From positions 5,247,468 through 5,311,467 of the forward strand of contig FN649727.1 in assembly GCA_000310025.1 (NCBI GenBank): 64,000 nt of DNA, written 5' to 3'. Of this stretch, positions 10,682 to 22,995 are shown one piece after another. Position 1 is the first letter of the stretch, and each line of letters begins with the position of its first letter. The DNA is from Ectocarpus siliculosus. Lineage: Eukaryota > Sar > Phaeophyceae > Ectocarpales > Ectocarpaceae. Position numbers and translations under genes: made by a program. The notes under the pieces are model-generated. The model ran no database searches and was not told where the DNA came from. It worked only from the letters and a program-made list of their open reading frames with translations.

Positions 10682-11963
10682 GCGCGAGGGGAGGGGGGGG
10701 GGGGCATTAAAAAGTTTTTTTGCGGTCGTAAAACGCACCCTTTACGAAATAAGCGCGCTATTGTCGGCGGGGTGCGTGAATGTGTGGAAAATCGCTGTAC
10801 GGGTGGAGGGGGTTGAACACTAGTCACGTTTTGTGGCTTCGTGTCTATGCTTCGTCGCGAGTCTGAAAAAGGAAGTTCAAGTTGGGCAAGCGGTCTACCT
10901 GCGGTATACCCGCTGCGAGAGAACACACATGCGTGGAAATACGAGCCACAGGCAAAGCCAATCAAAGAAAAGGGAGCGCCATTCTAAGGCGTTCGTGGCG
11001 CCCGCCAAACGTGTACAATCACGTCCGTTGGGACATTTGAAGCCCGCTTTTGAACACACAACGTCACACAGCCGTGGACAAGACCGAAGTGGGCCCAGCA
11101 CTGCTTTCCTCGTCACTTCAGGACGGACGACAAAGCACAAAGAAACCAAACAAACACCCGCTGTCTCTCCAAGCACTCGATTCCCAAGGACGAGAGCAGG
11201 GACGCCTGCACCCAGGCAACGGCAGGCGCAAGGATATTTCCTTCGACATTATACCACGAGACCTTCGGAAGTACTTGCGTACTGCGGTCGCAGTGCTGCC
11301 GACCACCGCGCGTGGGACAGCGTTCTGCATACCCCGCAGACAACCACCGCGTAGTCCAGTGAGCCAATCCTCTCTCGCGGAAAGGCGCCAAGTGCAGTGG
11401 CGGGCGGGTGCATAGGCAACACGTCGAAGCGGGCAGGTGTTGTCCTTACATGGTAGTGCAGCTACTACAGCAGTAGACAGAGAGAGAACATGACGCTAAT
11501 AAAGAGCATATTTTGGGGAAGTTTCGGTAGACTAGGTTCTGCTTGCCGCTGGACACGACTCTTAGGTGTGATAGTTGCAGCTCGGCGCTTCAGAATATCT
11601 GAAAGGTTCGCGTCTTACACCGATCATAGGACGCTTGTCCCCGATACTTATCGACAAAACCCAGCGCGGCGATATCGGCAGTGTTCCTTGCTGTCTGGTC
11701 GCGCACCTCCGCCATACCTTAAAATCTGGAGATGGTTTGGTTTGCTGATGCGAAAACACCGAATGCATGGGCGTTCGACAGCAGTCCGTGTCTAACTCCC
11801 CGTGATTCTCCGCACGCGTCATGGACGAAAGGCATAGACTAGTCGGCAGTTGGGCATTTGTGGGGCATTCAACACACGGGTAGAAAGTGGTGCTGAGGCA
11901 GACGCCTCCTCGTAAAATCTGGAAAAATAAATACGAACACAGAAAGACTTCCCGTTCGAAATA
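10682..11963. other. Intergenic, upstream of the CLC gene
   Basis: Short frames only, none protein-like. The CLC start codon is preceded by a C-rich run on the minus strand (10687-10703). The CLC promoter should lie here, but no defined element can be named. Confidence 0.3.
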
Positions 11964-13682
11964 CTACTGCTGTACTGCACAATTCATAAATAAATATGCG
12001 GGGCCGTGTCGTCGTTGTGGCGGAAACGCTGCACTATTAAAAGCTGGTGCCGTGCACACATCACAAGGGTCACCAATGTCTTGCAAAACAACAAAAAACC
12101 ACCGTTCAGAAGCGAGAACAGCAGCAAACGCGTTGCATAACTGCTGCCCAAAAAGGCACGAACATGAGCACACCGTCACAGAAGCAAGCCGGCGAAACAA
12201 AACTACTACTCTGTGTATATATATCCCGTGCCGCTCAAACCCCCTATATCTACTTACTGCCTTTCGCACCTCCCTCTGTCGCAAGTGGTACCCGTCTGGT
12301 CGCCCCGCGCCCCAGTCCGCCGCCGCGCCGCCGCCGTACGCCATCCGACCCTCCCTTCCGGCGTCCACCGTATTGGTGGAAGCCTCCCTCAGGTGGCGGG
12401 CAAAGCTGAGCTCCTCCTGCTGCTGCTGTTGCAAGGCGCCGAGCGCGTCGTCGTCCTCTTCGCCCTCGGCATCATCATCATCATCATCATCATCATCGCC
12501 ACCCCCCCGGAGGGGATAAGTCACCACGCCGCCGTACAGGAGCTGCCGCTGCTCCTTGTCGCGGGCCGTGACCCCCCCCGGCACCGCCGTGCAGTCCTCC
12601 AGCGGCGGCGGCGGCGGTAGCACGCCCTGCTGTTGCTGCTCCCCGCCCTGGTGCGGCTGGTACCTTCCGTCGTCGCTGCTTCTACCCCGGGGAGAAGCGG
12701 AAGAACGTGCATCGTCGCCGCCGCTGCCTCCTCTCCTGCTCACGCCGGTCGCGTGGTGGTGATTCGATCCGTCTGGTGGTATTGGCGAAGGTGCAACCGT
12801 TGCCGCGCTCTCGTCTCGGTACGCTGACGGGGGCGGAGTGGAGGGCGCGTAGCGAGCAGCTGGTGACGTCTGCTGCTGCTGGTGCTGCCCTACAGAGAAG
12901 GCCTGGAGGGATGCGGCAAGATCTTCCGCAGAGAGGGAAGCAGCAACAGCGGGAGGGGTACGTCCGGCGACCAAGGGAGAAGGGAGAGCGGCCGCGGGCG
13001 TAGTAGGCTGGGTGAAGCTAGAGGGCTCGAGCCGGAAGAGATCGACGACGCTGGGCACCGAGCGCTGGGGCTCGTGGCGTCGAACGACGTGCTGGTGCTG
13101 GGAGTCTTCCTCCTCCTCCTCCTCTTCCTCTTCCTCGTCTCTCCACTGCTCTGCCCGCTTTTCCTCGTCGCCGTCGTGCTTTGGGTCTGTCGAGCTCGCT
13201 CTGTCGGTGCTGGAAGAGCCCCTACCGTGCCGCTCCTCCATCGACGCCGCCCGATACTCCCTCGCCGCGCTGCTGCCCGCACTCCCGCCGAACACACGCG
13301 AGACCAGAGAACTCGCTCGTCTGTGGGGGGCTTTCCTGCTGCCCGCTCCAGCTGCTGCTGCTGCCGCTGTCCCTACTCCAGTCATCAGTCCCGCCGGAAC
13401 GTGGTGCTCGTTCTGGGCGGCGTTGTGCTGCTCGCGTTGCTGCCTCTGCTGCCGCTGATTGTTCTGCACCGTGGCCACGGCTATCTCCACGGACAGGGCG
13501 CTCACGTCCGGCCGGTGAACGTCCGCGCTCGAGTGGCATCTCCTCCCCCTCTCTCCGTGGAGACGCCCCGCTTCCGGGGCCGCGGCCGCCGAGGAGGCGG
13601 CGCGATGCCGCAGTTCCCTGCTGCTGCTGCCGTCTGCCTCCTCGTTGTCGCGGTCATCTTGCTGCTGTTCGTGGCCCCGCAT
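11964..13682 (-). CDS. Low-complexity hypothetical protein
   Basis: A long minus-strand frame with an ATG at 13682 codes for about 570 residues dominated by Gln, Ala, Ser, Glu and Asp runs, including ten consecutive Glu, nine Asp and several Gln tracts. No folded domain is recognisable. The acidic and Gln-rich composition would fit a disordered nuclear or regulatory protein, but that is only inference. Trinucleotide repeats (CTG, CTC, CAT on the plus strand) produce the runs. The opposite strand is also open over 349 codons, as expected from such repeats. I prefer the minus strand because the residues are hydrophilic rather than poly-Leu. The C-terminal 100 residues change composition and may be intron read-through. 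Confidence 0.4.
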   Translation of the reverse strand: MRGHEQQQDDRDNEEADGSSSRELRHRAASSAAAAPEAGRLHGERGRRCHSSADVHRPDVSALSVEIAVATVQNNQRQQRQQREQHNAAQNEHHVPAGLMTGVGTAAAAAAGAGSRKAPHRRASSLVSRVFGGSAGSSAAREYRAASMEERHGRGSSSTDRASSTDPKHDGDEEKRAEQWRDEEEEEEEEEEDSQHQHVVRRHEPQRSVPSVVDLFRLEPSSFTQPTTPAAALPSPLVAGRTPPAVAASLSAEDLAASLQAFSVGQHQQQQTSPAARYAPSTPPPSAYRDESAATVAPSPIPPDGSNHHHATGVSRRGGSGGDDARSSASPRGRSSDDGRYQPHQGGEQQQQGVLPPPPPLEDCTAVPGGVTARDKEQRQLLYGGVVTYPLRGGGDDDDDDDDDAEGEEDDDALGALQQQQQEELSFARHLREASTNTVDAGREGRMAYGGGAAADWGAGRPDGYHLRQREVRKAVSRYRGFERHGIYIHRVVVLFRRLASVTVCSCSCLFGQQLCNAFAAVLASERWFFVVLQDIGDPCDVCTAPAFNSAAFPPQRRHGPAYLFMNCAVQQ

Positions 13683-14698
13683 AACCCAAACGGTACTCAC
13701 GGTCGTCGGAACAGACGCACATCCACCCTGGCGGCGGGGTTACCGCGTGGCGAGTGCGTGTTTGTGTGCGGTCGCGGAACAAAGCAATCACAAAACACCA
13801 GACAACAGACAAGCGTACGACACACGCGGGCAAATAGCCAGCGGAAAGTGGAAGGAGCCCCGCACATTCGAGGCTCCGCGGTGGGTGGCTGCACCAAGAG
13901 TTCACTGCATATGGGCGTGCTGTACTTGTAGACGAAACCGTCTAATTTTGATACGCACGACGACCTCCGAGCACCGAGCGCACACAGAGTGGTGTACACC
14001 CCACACACGAAATGGCACAGCCGTGGTAGATGTTGGCGGGGCGAGGTGTCTTGAGAAGTTGATGTCGGTGTAAAAACACTTGAGGACCGTTACTTGTGTG
14101 ACCTTGTTGAATGGAATGGTTGAATGTGACCCATTGCCTGCCGAATGCGTACCTGGCCACAGGTACGCAGTAACCACGTAGCGTCGGTGCCACGTACTCC
14201 GATGTGGCCTACCTTTTATTTCGATATGTCTGTGCCCGCCGCCGATTTCCCGGCCAATATCAGAATCACCGTTCGATTATCAACAGCAAACTAAACGAAC
14301 ACAAAGATTATGAGAGATTATTTTGCGTGCAGGCCATGGCAATGCCTCCACATGTATATGGTCGAGCCTCCCTGCTATTCATCCTATTATTCACATAGGG
14401 TCGTGTAACATCGTTCCTCGCGACTTATCACATTCACGTACGATACTACTGTAGGAGAGTATATCGTAGATCATCCTACTTGCTTCGCCTGCGGCCACCA
14501 AGTTCCTCTGCTGTTGTAGCTGAACAAACTAACTGTTTGGTCCACCTACTATGCTACTTCATACGCCGTTTGGGCGGCCTTCATGTATACGCCACACATG
14601 GTTGAAAATAACTGCAACTTCGGTTGGACGGATATTCTGAACGTCATCAGAGGCCCACGTTTTCTACGGCAGCAGTACAGAGGACGCGGGTTGTCGCG
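13683..14698. other. Intergenic, nothing recognised
   Basis: Between a minus-strand ORF and a plus-strand gene, so it could hold promoters for both. Only short, unremarkable frames are present. Confidence 0.3.
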
Positions 14699-17600
14699 AT
14701 GAACGACGATGATTCGTGGGAGGATGCCGCCCAAGCTGCCTTGGAAATACATCGCCGTGTGATATCAGCGGTGCGCGAACGCGTGACGACAGGAGCCAGA
14801 AAGGCATGTTTTGATGTACTCTTGGAATGAATTCAGAAAAATACGCGTACAGAGTATAGTGTGTGCTGTGTATTGCGCCATGTAACTTGGGCGACCGTGC
14901 AGCCTGTCTGTCCGCAACAAATTTGTGCCACTCTTGTACAGTACTACTGTAAACTATCGTGGTACATAGCAAGAGTTTCGATTTCAACTCTTGTAAGCTG
15001 GGCTTTCGGAACGTTTCCCCACCACTTGTAGGTACGTCCAAGAACACCAACATCACGATCGCGTTCGGGTGCACGAGTACGGCCGGGTTCTGCGCCACCC
15101 GGGAGATCAAAGCGCCGCTCGCCTTGCGTAAGCCCCAACCGTGACAAAGTTCTTGTGCCAAGCCTGGCGAATGTTTCGACCGTGAAGACGATAAGTAAAG
15201 CGGAGCTGCAAGCATGGGCAACCCTGAGGCGGACAGTAGTGGAGGAGGACAAGCAACAACCTCGTCAATCGACATCAACAGGGACACTCGAACGGGCTCG
15301 CCCAAACGATGGTCTTACTGAATATCAACTGAACGTAGCAGGGTGGGCGCAGCAGCAGCAGGGTCCAGCAAGGTTATTGCCGACCCCGTTGACGTCATGG
15401 GGGAGAGAAACCGGTGGACATCGTAGGACCGCCGATGACTCGTATGTCGGTTCAAACCGTGGGAGGAACTACAATAATATTGAGAGACGTATTGATGCAG
15501 ATCGACACGTGCTAGCTCGAGATCAGGATCTTGGTATCAACAGGACGTATCTCCAGGAGCTCGACGCTGTTCGTCAGAGGGATATCGAGAGGGGTCGGGA
15601 TAGTTCTATTCGGTAAGCTGGTCTCGCGACAGACTTTATGGTACAGCCAAGTACAGCATGGAGGCGCGCCGGCTAGCGGGCGCGTGCTAGATACCGCAGT
15701 GAAATTGTGGGTAGCCTTGCATTTTACCCTCGCCTACCTGCAGCTAGCTGAGACTCATCACAACTAGGGCATGACGGTATACGTACATCATTTGTAGTCA
15801 GGTGCACCATCACATGTAGACCCATCAATAGTTCATTTTGTTGAGAAGCACGATGGCCACTATTTAGACCACTAGTCAGCGTTCACTACTGGTCTAGTGG
15901 TCATCGTGCTTCTCAACAAAAGTTAATGCCCGAGTCCGATCCAGCTTTCTTTCAAGCCACGAACACGTCTCCCCCCAGGGTGTCCATCCCTGTCATCAGC
16001 GCTGTGCTTGCCGCATCGGTACAAGCAGGTCATCGGACTATTTCGTGAAGCCTAGTTCTTCAGGCTTTTGTCTTCCTCTTGCTTCTGGCGCAAATAAAGT
16101 CCTCGAAGGACAACATGCTCACGGGGAAATTCGAACCCCGAACTTTAGCTTTTGTTGAGAAGCACGATGACCACCACGTAGATCACTAGTCTATTTTGTG
16201 GCCATCGTGCTTCTCAACACATAGTAGCACTTCACGACCTACAACAACTCACACCTGTCGTCGAATCTGCTGCACGTGCCGGGCTTGACCGTTCTTCTAC
16301 GTAGCTATCTCCGCGAACACGCCAAAAAGGCTAGGAAAGAAGAGAAAGCTTTCGCCAGGACGCTTTGGGCGGAAGCAAGGGCCAATGAGGACAGGTGTGC
16401 AAGAAAACTGATCGACTGGCTTGTGTACAACGAGGTACTGGGTAGCCCCAAAAGTCCCAAAACGCGTGTACATATGTACGAAGAGCTTGCTTGCTGCTCA
16501 AACTCGTAAGTCCGACGAACTTGGCGTGTTCCCACCCCCCCCCCCTACATTACACGACGCCCACCTGCTTGCCCGACTCTGGCGCCCGCCTCTGTGCGCA
16601 ACCAGCCAAATCGAGATGATACACAAAGCGACCCAGTGGTCCCGAGACCTGGGCGAAAACGCTTTGTATGTGCCTCACCGAGTGAAGGGAAGGTTGCACG
16701 TCTTGAAGATGGAGAACGGAGATAGAGGGTCGAAATTCGACTGGGAACAAGGGCGAGGCGGTTGCGTTTTCGGAGATCTTGATGAATTCAGACCAACCAT
16801 TTCGATCAACTCCTTCGTCAAGGGCGACTATGCAAGGTGAGGGTAATCCTGCTTCGCACGAACTTCTACGTTGTTCAGACTCCCTACTGATTGGGCAATA
16901 ATTCTTGGCTGCTGTATACCACCCTTGCACGAGGGTCGTCCATTGGCTATTTCCCATGTGCTAGAAAAGGTTGTCACGCGCTGGTTTAGTGGCTGCGTGC
17001 TATTTCGATGTGATATGAGTGTCGCATTACACCGTCAGCGAGTTTTGCGCAGTCTGCATGGAATAAAAAACAGCCGTCAAGTCAATGAGCATTAGCGAGA
17101 CTTCACCTCTTAGGGCGTAACAATTTGTCTTTGTGCAGGAAGTCCTTGCTCAGTCAAAAGAAACGCGAACCGGAACCGTTGTAGTTACCTATCTAAACTC
17201 TTCTCGTGTCCTAATCCACCAGACTGGAGAAAGCCTTCCACGCTACTCGCGGTGGGGTCTGCGGCAGCAGCGACTTAGCGGCGACTAGGTGCACCCAATT
17301 TAAGGTGATGTTATCCTCTACGCTCCCAGGGTGCATAGCTGTGATGTGCCGGTCTTGAGAGTTGCCAAATGGCCCATCGGAGTTCTGGCCAGAATTATTG
17401 CGCCTGGCAAGCTGTAGCGGTGTTGCGAATGGGTTAAACTGTGGTCAGCGCTTTGCTCCAACACGTACAATTCACGTGTCGCCTCGCCCTCTCTGCGAAT
17501 CTGCCGAGCAGGAACCACCTAAAAGCAAGGGGATTTCATCACGCAAGCTCTTGCGAGATCGCCCTGGCGCAGCTAGCACTTGCCGTGAACTACACCAGCT

Positions 17601-18391
17601 GATCAGGGATACCGTCGGGCTTGTGGGAGTGCTGACCTCGCAGGCAGTGGAGCTAGAACAGCAGGGGTGGAATCGCCGAACGAAGTCAGATTGATTAGCG
17701 AACGGGAACAACAAGATGGAGATGCGAAGGAAAGCGTGGCTGTGCTTCGTTCAGGAGTGGTGCGGCCTTCAATTATGTCAACGCTTCTGCTCGCTATGAA
17801 TACAACTATAGTTTCTTCATCCTGATGGAGGCGCAAACGAATGTGCGTATGCGACAAGCCTTCCGCAACAATTAGTTCCAAGTTCTTTAGAGAACGCCCC
17901 TGGTCATGAGAACGCCAACCCCTCCAAAAGAAACCCAAAAAAACTTGAGAACCCGTTGAGGCTATCGTTCTCATTTTTTCCCACCCCCCGACCTCTGAGT
18001 TCGTCCGGTGGAGTTCATTTTCGCTGAATTTTCAGCCCCATGGGGTGTTTACAGACATAATTTAAGGCCTTCACTTCGACGTTGCTGTCGTCGTCATCGT
18101 TGACACATTGTATCATTACGTATACCATGATTCTACATCGAGTGCCGCCTTGGTGCACTCCTGCCGACAGACGTACGAATTTGCAGGTCGCAGGTGTGTC
18201 AGTGTGTGCGACGCCGACGTCCGTATGGTACCCCACTTCTCACAAAGAATCTAGCGATATTGAGTGCTCTTGCCCATGGATTTCAGAAAGTCGCTCGCGA
18301 AACTGGCCCTACAGTAGTAGCTCAAACGCCCAAGAAACACCACAAGGCATTTCGAAACTACGCATGGTCGGACAAAGAGAGACGACAGTGA
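14699..18391 (+). CDS. Uncharacterised multi-exon protein
   Basis: I do not recognise the family. An ATG exon (14699-14817) is followed by exons 15032-15612, 16311-16505 and 16613-16838, then one starting at 16880. The junctions agree in phase, and the later donors are strong (gtaagc, gtaagt, gtgagg). The first donor (gtactc) is weaker. The sequence is charged and helical, for example AKKARKEEKAFARTLWAEA in the third exon. The exon from 16880 can run to a stop at 17095. Further protein-like frames at 17147-17280, 17362-17694 and 18194-18391 suggest the gene continues, but I could not decide the exon order. The second intron contains two palindromic MITEs and a tRNA-like piece. It could also be several short genes. 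Confidence 0.35.
15837..15921. mobile_element. Short palindromic MITE, copy 1
   Basis: The two halves are near-perfect inverted repeats: TTTTGTTGAGAAGCACGATG at one end and the same sequence inverted (CATCGTGCTTCTCAACAAAA) at the other, with a loop of about 30 bp. Total length is about 85 bp. It carries no coding capacity and lies in an intron of the uncharacterised gene. Confidence 0.8.
16085..16150 (-). repeat. tRNA-like B-box fragment
   Basis: The minus strand reads GGGGTTCGAATTTCCCC, a T-arm-like hairpin with a B-box core (GGTTCGAAT). The sequence 5' of it on that strand, where the A box should be, is occupied by the MITE at 16151-16219. This suggests the MITE inserted into a tRNA-derived repeat. 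Confidence 0.4.
16151..16219. mobile_element. Short palindromic MITE, copy 2
   Basis: Second, slightly shorter copy of the element at 15837-15921, with the same arms (TTTGTTGAGAAGCACGATG and its inverse) and a different loop. Two copies within 320 bp point to local insertion. Confidence 0.8.
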
Positions 18392-19004
18392 AATCAAACA
18401 GTCTCGAAAGAAGCAGGTCTCCCTAGTAGTGATTCCTTTACTCTGCTTTGTGAACTGTGAACTTTTCATCGGCCACGTTGTAAGGCCGGGCATTCTGGGA
18501 ATCCACGGCAAAATGCAGTGTTTTAGGGTGCTTGTCCGGGGGGTGCTAGAAACAAAAAAATAAGACCATCACCCGGCAGTTTTCGGCGCCGGGTTGAGAT
18601 GTTGGTCGTTATTGTTTCGCTCTTTGTCTCGAACCCCCCCTGAAAAGTGGTCATTTGATTCGAAACTGCACATGCGCCCCCGCGGGCGTGTTTGCCTGCC
18701 CGGCTTGTCGCGTGGACATGGTCAATCGCACGAATGGCCCCTTGAAGAGAGATATGTGGTTGACCCAAGCTCCGCGTACGCAGAGAAGAGAGAGAGAGTA
18801 AGGACACCATGCATGCGGAGCACGTAGCGGCTCCGTCGTATCACACTTTCTCCCTACCACATTTCAAGAGACTTCGTACATCGGTGTCACCACCGAGTAC
18901 ACCAAACAGGACGTTCTTGGAGGATGAGACGGGTAAACCTTGAAACGAAATTGCCTGACTACGTAGGAGGAGGCATTTTAGGCTACAACAGCTGAGGGTG
19001 CCAT
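18392..19004. other. Intergenic, nothing recognised
   Basis: Between the plus-strand uncharacterised gene and the 3' end of the minus-strand glycosyltransferase. Only short frames. Confidence 0.3.
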
Positions 19005-22000
19005 TCACGTTGTAATAACTTCTTCTCGATGTGATAGCGTGTCCTTTCCGTACGGTCTAGCGACTTCAAGCGCTACTATGCTGCCACTTTCTAGATACTC
19101 CCAAACGTCTATCGAAGTTTGGAACGCACCGCGTCCCACTTCGTCACCAACGAAAGAGGCATTCCTATCATCAGCACACCTCACATCTGCCAATTCGGCA
19201 CCTATTGGATCTATGTACATATAGAACGGTTTCGATCGCTGCAAGACATCTTTATACATGTTGCTTCGAAGCTCGGCCCGGACCTCAACGCGGACGAAGC
19301 CCTGCTGTAGTTGTCTCGCGCAAATTGTTCCCTTCGTGCAGGTTTCAACGCCATTTTCCCGCTTGCTGTCGTCTTGTTTCCCCGACTTTAGTCCGGCGGT
19401 CGCCAAGACACCTTCCCAATCGCTCTTGCTTGCCGACGACGATACATGTATGTCCACCACAAAAACATTTTGCAAAACGCACAGCGCCGTTCGCCCCTGG
19501 ACGGTGATGCACCACTCTCCATCCCTCCCTACGTGAAAATCCCCCACGAGCACCTCCACGGTGATTGACGTGTTGATAGCACCGACCACTTCTGCGGGAC
19601 TCTCGCTGGCCGGACGCACAAACGAAATCCGGCTGTTCCCTCGACCCAGACAGAGCGCGCGGGTCATTCCAGCGACCAAGCGACGTGAGTAGTAATCAGC
19701 GTCCCAGGCCGCCGGTCGCTCCTGGATCAGAGCTCGAAGGCGATCGCTATCACCAATATCGAATTCTCTTACATCAAACCTCCTGCGCCACCGAGCCTCA
19801 TGCACCTCAGAGGTGCTGACCACGACGGCCCACGCTCCGAGCTGTCCGACGGCCAGAACCGCTACCTTTGCCGCCCTCGAGGATATCTCGGCGAGGGCGT
19901 CGGCGTCGGCGGCACGGTGAACGAGAAACACCTCGGTGATCAGCGGCGTGAACGAAGAACCCTCGCTTGAATCAACCACGTACACCGAAAGCCTTTGGGG
20001 TAAATCGTCGATCCGCATCTTGGAATCTACTCCAGCGGCGGCAAGAATCGACGCGAGACCAGGCCGAGCCGCGGCGGTTGCATCGGCGCCACCCGGGGTT
20101 ACCACAACAGAAAGGGCCACGCGACCCAGGCCTGGTGTGTTGAGAACGCGGAGCATGTCAGGGACCTGATCGTCGGTACCGACTACAAGCATGTCAAGCG
20201 GGTGGGTGCTGACAGCCGCCGTCCCCTGATCGCCGTCGCCGTCAACAGGAACACCGTTTGACCGAGAGCCGTGAGCAATTCCGTATCCCCAGGCCTGTTG
20301 GAGGTTGTCAGAAACATCCCCTTCGAAAGCTTGTTGGAGCAAAAAATCGTGTTCACCGTTCGTCTGGCAGTAGACGACATCGTACCAGCGGAGCCCTTCG
20401 CGGCCAGCATATCCAGGGCAACCCTTGCCATAATCTCTTACATCGGGCTCAGGCTCTCTCCCCTCTCCGTCTGCCTCACTGCCTGTCCTGGGGGTACAAA
20501 GGGGTCCCCACAGCACCATCCCTTTCAGCTGGGCCATGAGCCTAGAGGTTGATCCCCGTCGGGTAGCGGCTGTGCCCGCCGGCTGTAACAATTCCCGCAC
20601 GGTACGGTCGGCCGTTCCACCCCACCGCCCCGTTGCCCAGACTACGTCGTACTCGCTCAGGCAATCGGCATCGCGCGGCAGCCGCATGATCCTTCTTTTT
20701 CGATAGCTTGCTCCATTCGCTTTATGTTTGTTCTCTTCCTCCTGTTCCCTTTCCAACATTCGGTCGGCTGTGGTCCTGTTGGGGCCTCGCGCACCACCCC
20801 ACGGCTGTGGTGACGTGAACCAGCTAAAGAGATATGTCGATCCGAGCAGTAGGTCTACCGCTGGCACGAACGTTGATTCGAACGTGATGTCGCCCTCTAG
20901 TTCGTGGTCGACCACTATTGCGACGGTAAGGCAACCCCTCTGCCGAGAACATCTCGCCGCCTCCTCACCCCGGCCGCCTTCCCCTTCATCTTCGACGAAA
21001 GCGGTGGCTGCGCTGTTCCCATGGAGCGACCCCACGAACGACAGGATATCCTCTACCCGCTGGCTCCAAGTATGACCGGCCTCGATCATAGCCCGTCGCT
21101 GCCGCCGGTTGCTCGCCTCGGTATTGTCACATCCTACGGCTTGCTGTGACTGCAGCAGACTCTCGATATGCCGCGCCACGTCCCCGCGGCGCCTCGCGTA
21201 GAGCAGCGCGTCCCCAAAGGTGGCCTCAAGAGCGGGAAAATGGTCGGAGATGAGAGGCGCACCAACGGACAGCGCCTCGTAAACCCGGTTGTTGATCTTG
21301 CCGCTCCCGCGCTGGGCGTCCGTGGTGACCCCGACGACCGCTAGCGCGCTGCCGTAGACGAACGCCTGAGAGGAAACATGCATTGTTGGGCACGAGTAAT
21401 ACGGAAAGATTTTAGGTACGGGCTGGTGCCGAAAGCAGGAAGTATGGACTTACAAAATTTTGATATCGTTTGCATTCGGTTGTGCGATGCTGTTCAAGGG
21501 TTCCACAAGAATCGGTGCCATACCATCATGCTCATATACTTGTGCAGACGTCAAAACAAACCCGACTCAACGAAAACAGATCCCACACTTTCGCAACGGT
21601 GGCGTTAGATGATTGAGCTCCTTGATACATAGGTCTCATACACCATAGTCTACTCAAGTTTCAGCACAACTAACCAGGTCTTCCTGTGGCAATACCCCCC
21701 TCCAGTATTCTGAAAACTCGGGGAATTCCTGCCACCCGTTGCCGTAGATGTCCAGGCCGAACGGCGCCGCTTCCCGCAGCATCCAGGGGAGCATTTCCTT
21801 GTGCTCCATGAGTGTTGCTGATCCCACGTACACCACCCTACCGTGACTGGTACGGTCCCAACGTCCGACAAAGGCATCGTCACCGCCACCGTTGTCTTCG
21901 TAGGGGTGGCCGCGACTCGAAGTTATTGCAGCTGCCGCCGCCCTAGGGCGAGGTGGGTCCGGGTAAAAAGGAAACGCCTCGGTGTCGACGGCTAGAGGAA

Positions 22001-22995
22001 CGAGCGCTGTCGGTGCCGATTGACGAAGGTACTGTCGAGTAGACTCACTGTTGGTGAGGAAGCCTTCGACATCGAGAGCAGCCACGTGTGGTAGCCCGGG
22101 GTACTCTGGATCTAAGCAGTAGAAGAGGACTGTGACCGAATGAGGATGGGTGATGGCCCGAACCTATCCTAGACACAATAAAGAGTGGTGCGCAACAGGG
22201 AGCGGACTTGGTTGAGCTGGTAGTTGTCGACAACGCGAAAGAAACACACCACCTTTTTTCAAACTTTTCCCCCAAAGGCTGCCATTCGTCGTCGCAACGG
22301 ATGTTTCACCCGAGCTCGTGAGCTGTCGCAAAGGGTTTGGTAGATGCAGTAGTCAAACTAACGTCGTTCCACACAGCATGAGGAAATTACATACAGCAAT
22401 AGTGCAACTCCAAGTCTATATTACAAGACATACCTTGAAAGACTGCTGCTCTACACAGCAATAATCTAGAGAGTCACACGAGCTTACAGACTGCTTTCTC
22501 GCCACACGAGTTTAGGAGGTCAAGACGACAATTGAACAATAAATACAGTTGCCTAACCTCATGGATGAATGAGTTTATCATTCCAAACCAACCCTCGATG
22601 ATGACTAGATCCCAGCTCCTGGCGTGCAATCCCTCGTAGTTAAACGGGTAGAATATTCGTACGTGTGGTTGGTCCTCTTGTTGCGTGATCTTGGTCCCTT
22701 CGCCGCTCGAGCGTCCTCCCTCTACGGTGCTGCCGCCACTGTCCTTCCTACCCGATGACGTAGCATTATCGCTTATTTTCCAATCCCTCCTCAAGAGAGC
22801 TTGCCTCACCCCTGCCATGGTCACCGCCGAACCGACCACCGCTTGTGGTGAAGGCGGGCGCTGCGCATGCAGCGCCACGTTCCTAAGAACACCGCGACTC
22901 TCAACAGTGAAAGAAGAGGTGGGTGAGCCCAAACATCCGAGACAACCCAGAAATATCAGGTGTGTGAAGGTGCACCTTCTTTGCACGTGGGTCAT
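19005..22995 (-). CDS. CgeB-like GT-B glycosyltransferase with long C-terminal extension
   Basis: Three exons in phase 0: 22995-22558, 22163-21675 and 21365-19005 (stop TGA), about 1095 residues. The N-terminus (MTHVQRRCTFTHLIFLGCLG) looks like a signal peptide or membrane anchor, so the enzyme probably works in the secretory pathway. The order HSVTVLFYCLDPEYPGLPH, FLTNSESTR, VVYVGS, DIYGNGW and then KINNRVYEALSVGAPLISD matches CgeB-like/group 1 glycosyltransferases, including the C-terminal nucleotide-sugar-binding Glu region. After about residue 420 the long third exon contains a second set of GT-like pieces (YDVVWATGRWGG, YDVVYCQTN, DMLVVGTDDQVPDML), suggesting a second, diverged domain. 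The donor after exon 1 (gttagg) is unusual. The start is 324 bp from the divergent gene at 23320. Donor sugar and acceptor are unknown. Confidence 0.8.

Noticed and set aside
12882-13931. Plus-strand open frame of 349 codons
   Set aside because: Its openness comes from trinucleotide repeats that also open the minus strand. It reads as Leu/Ser runs with no domain.
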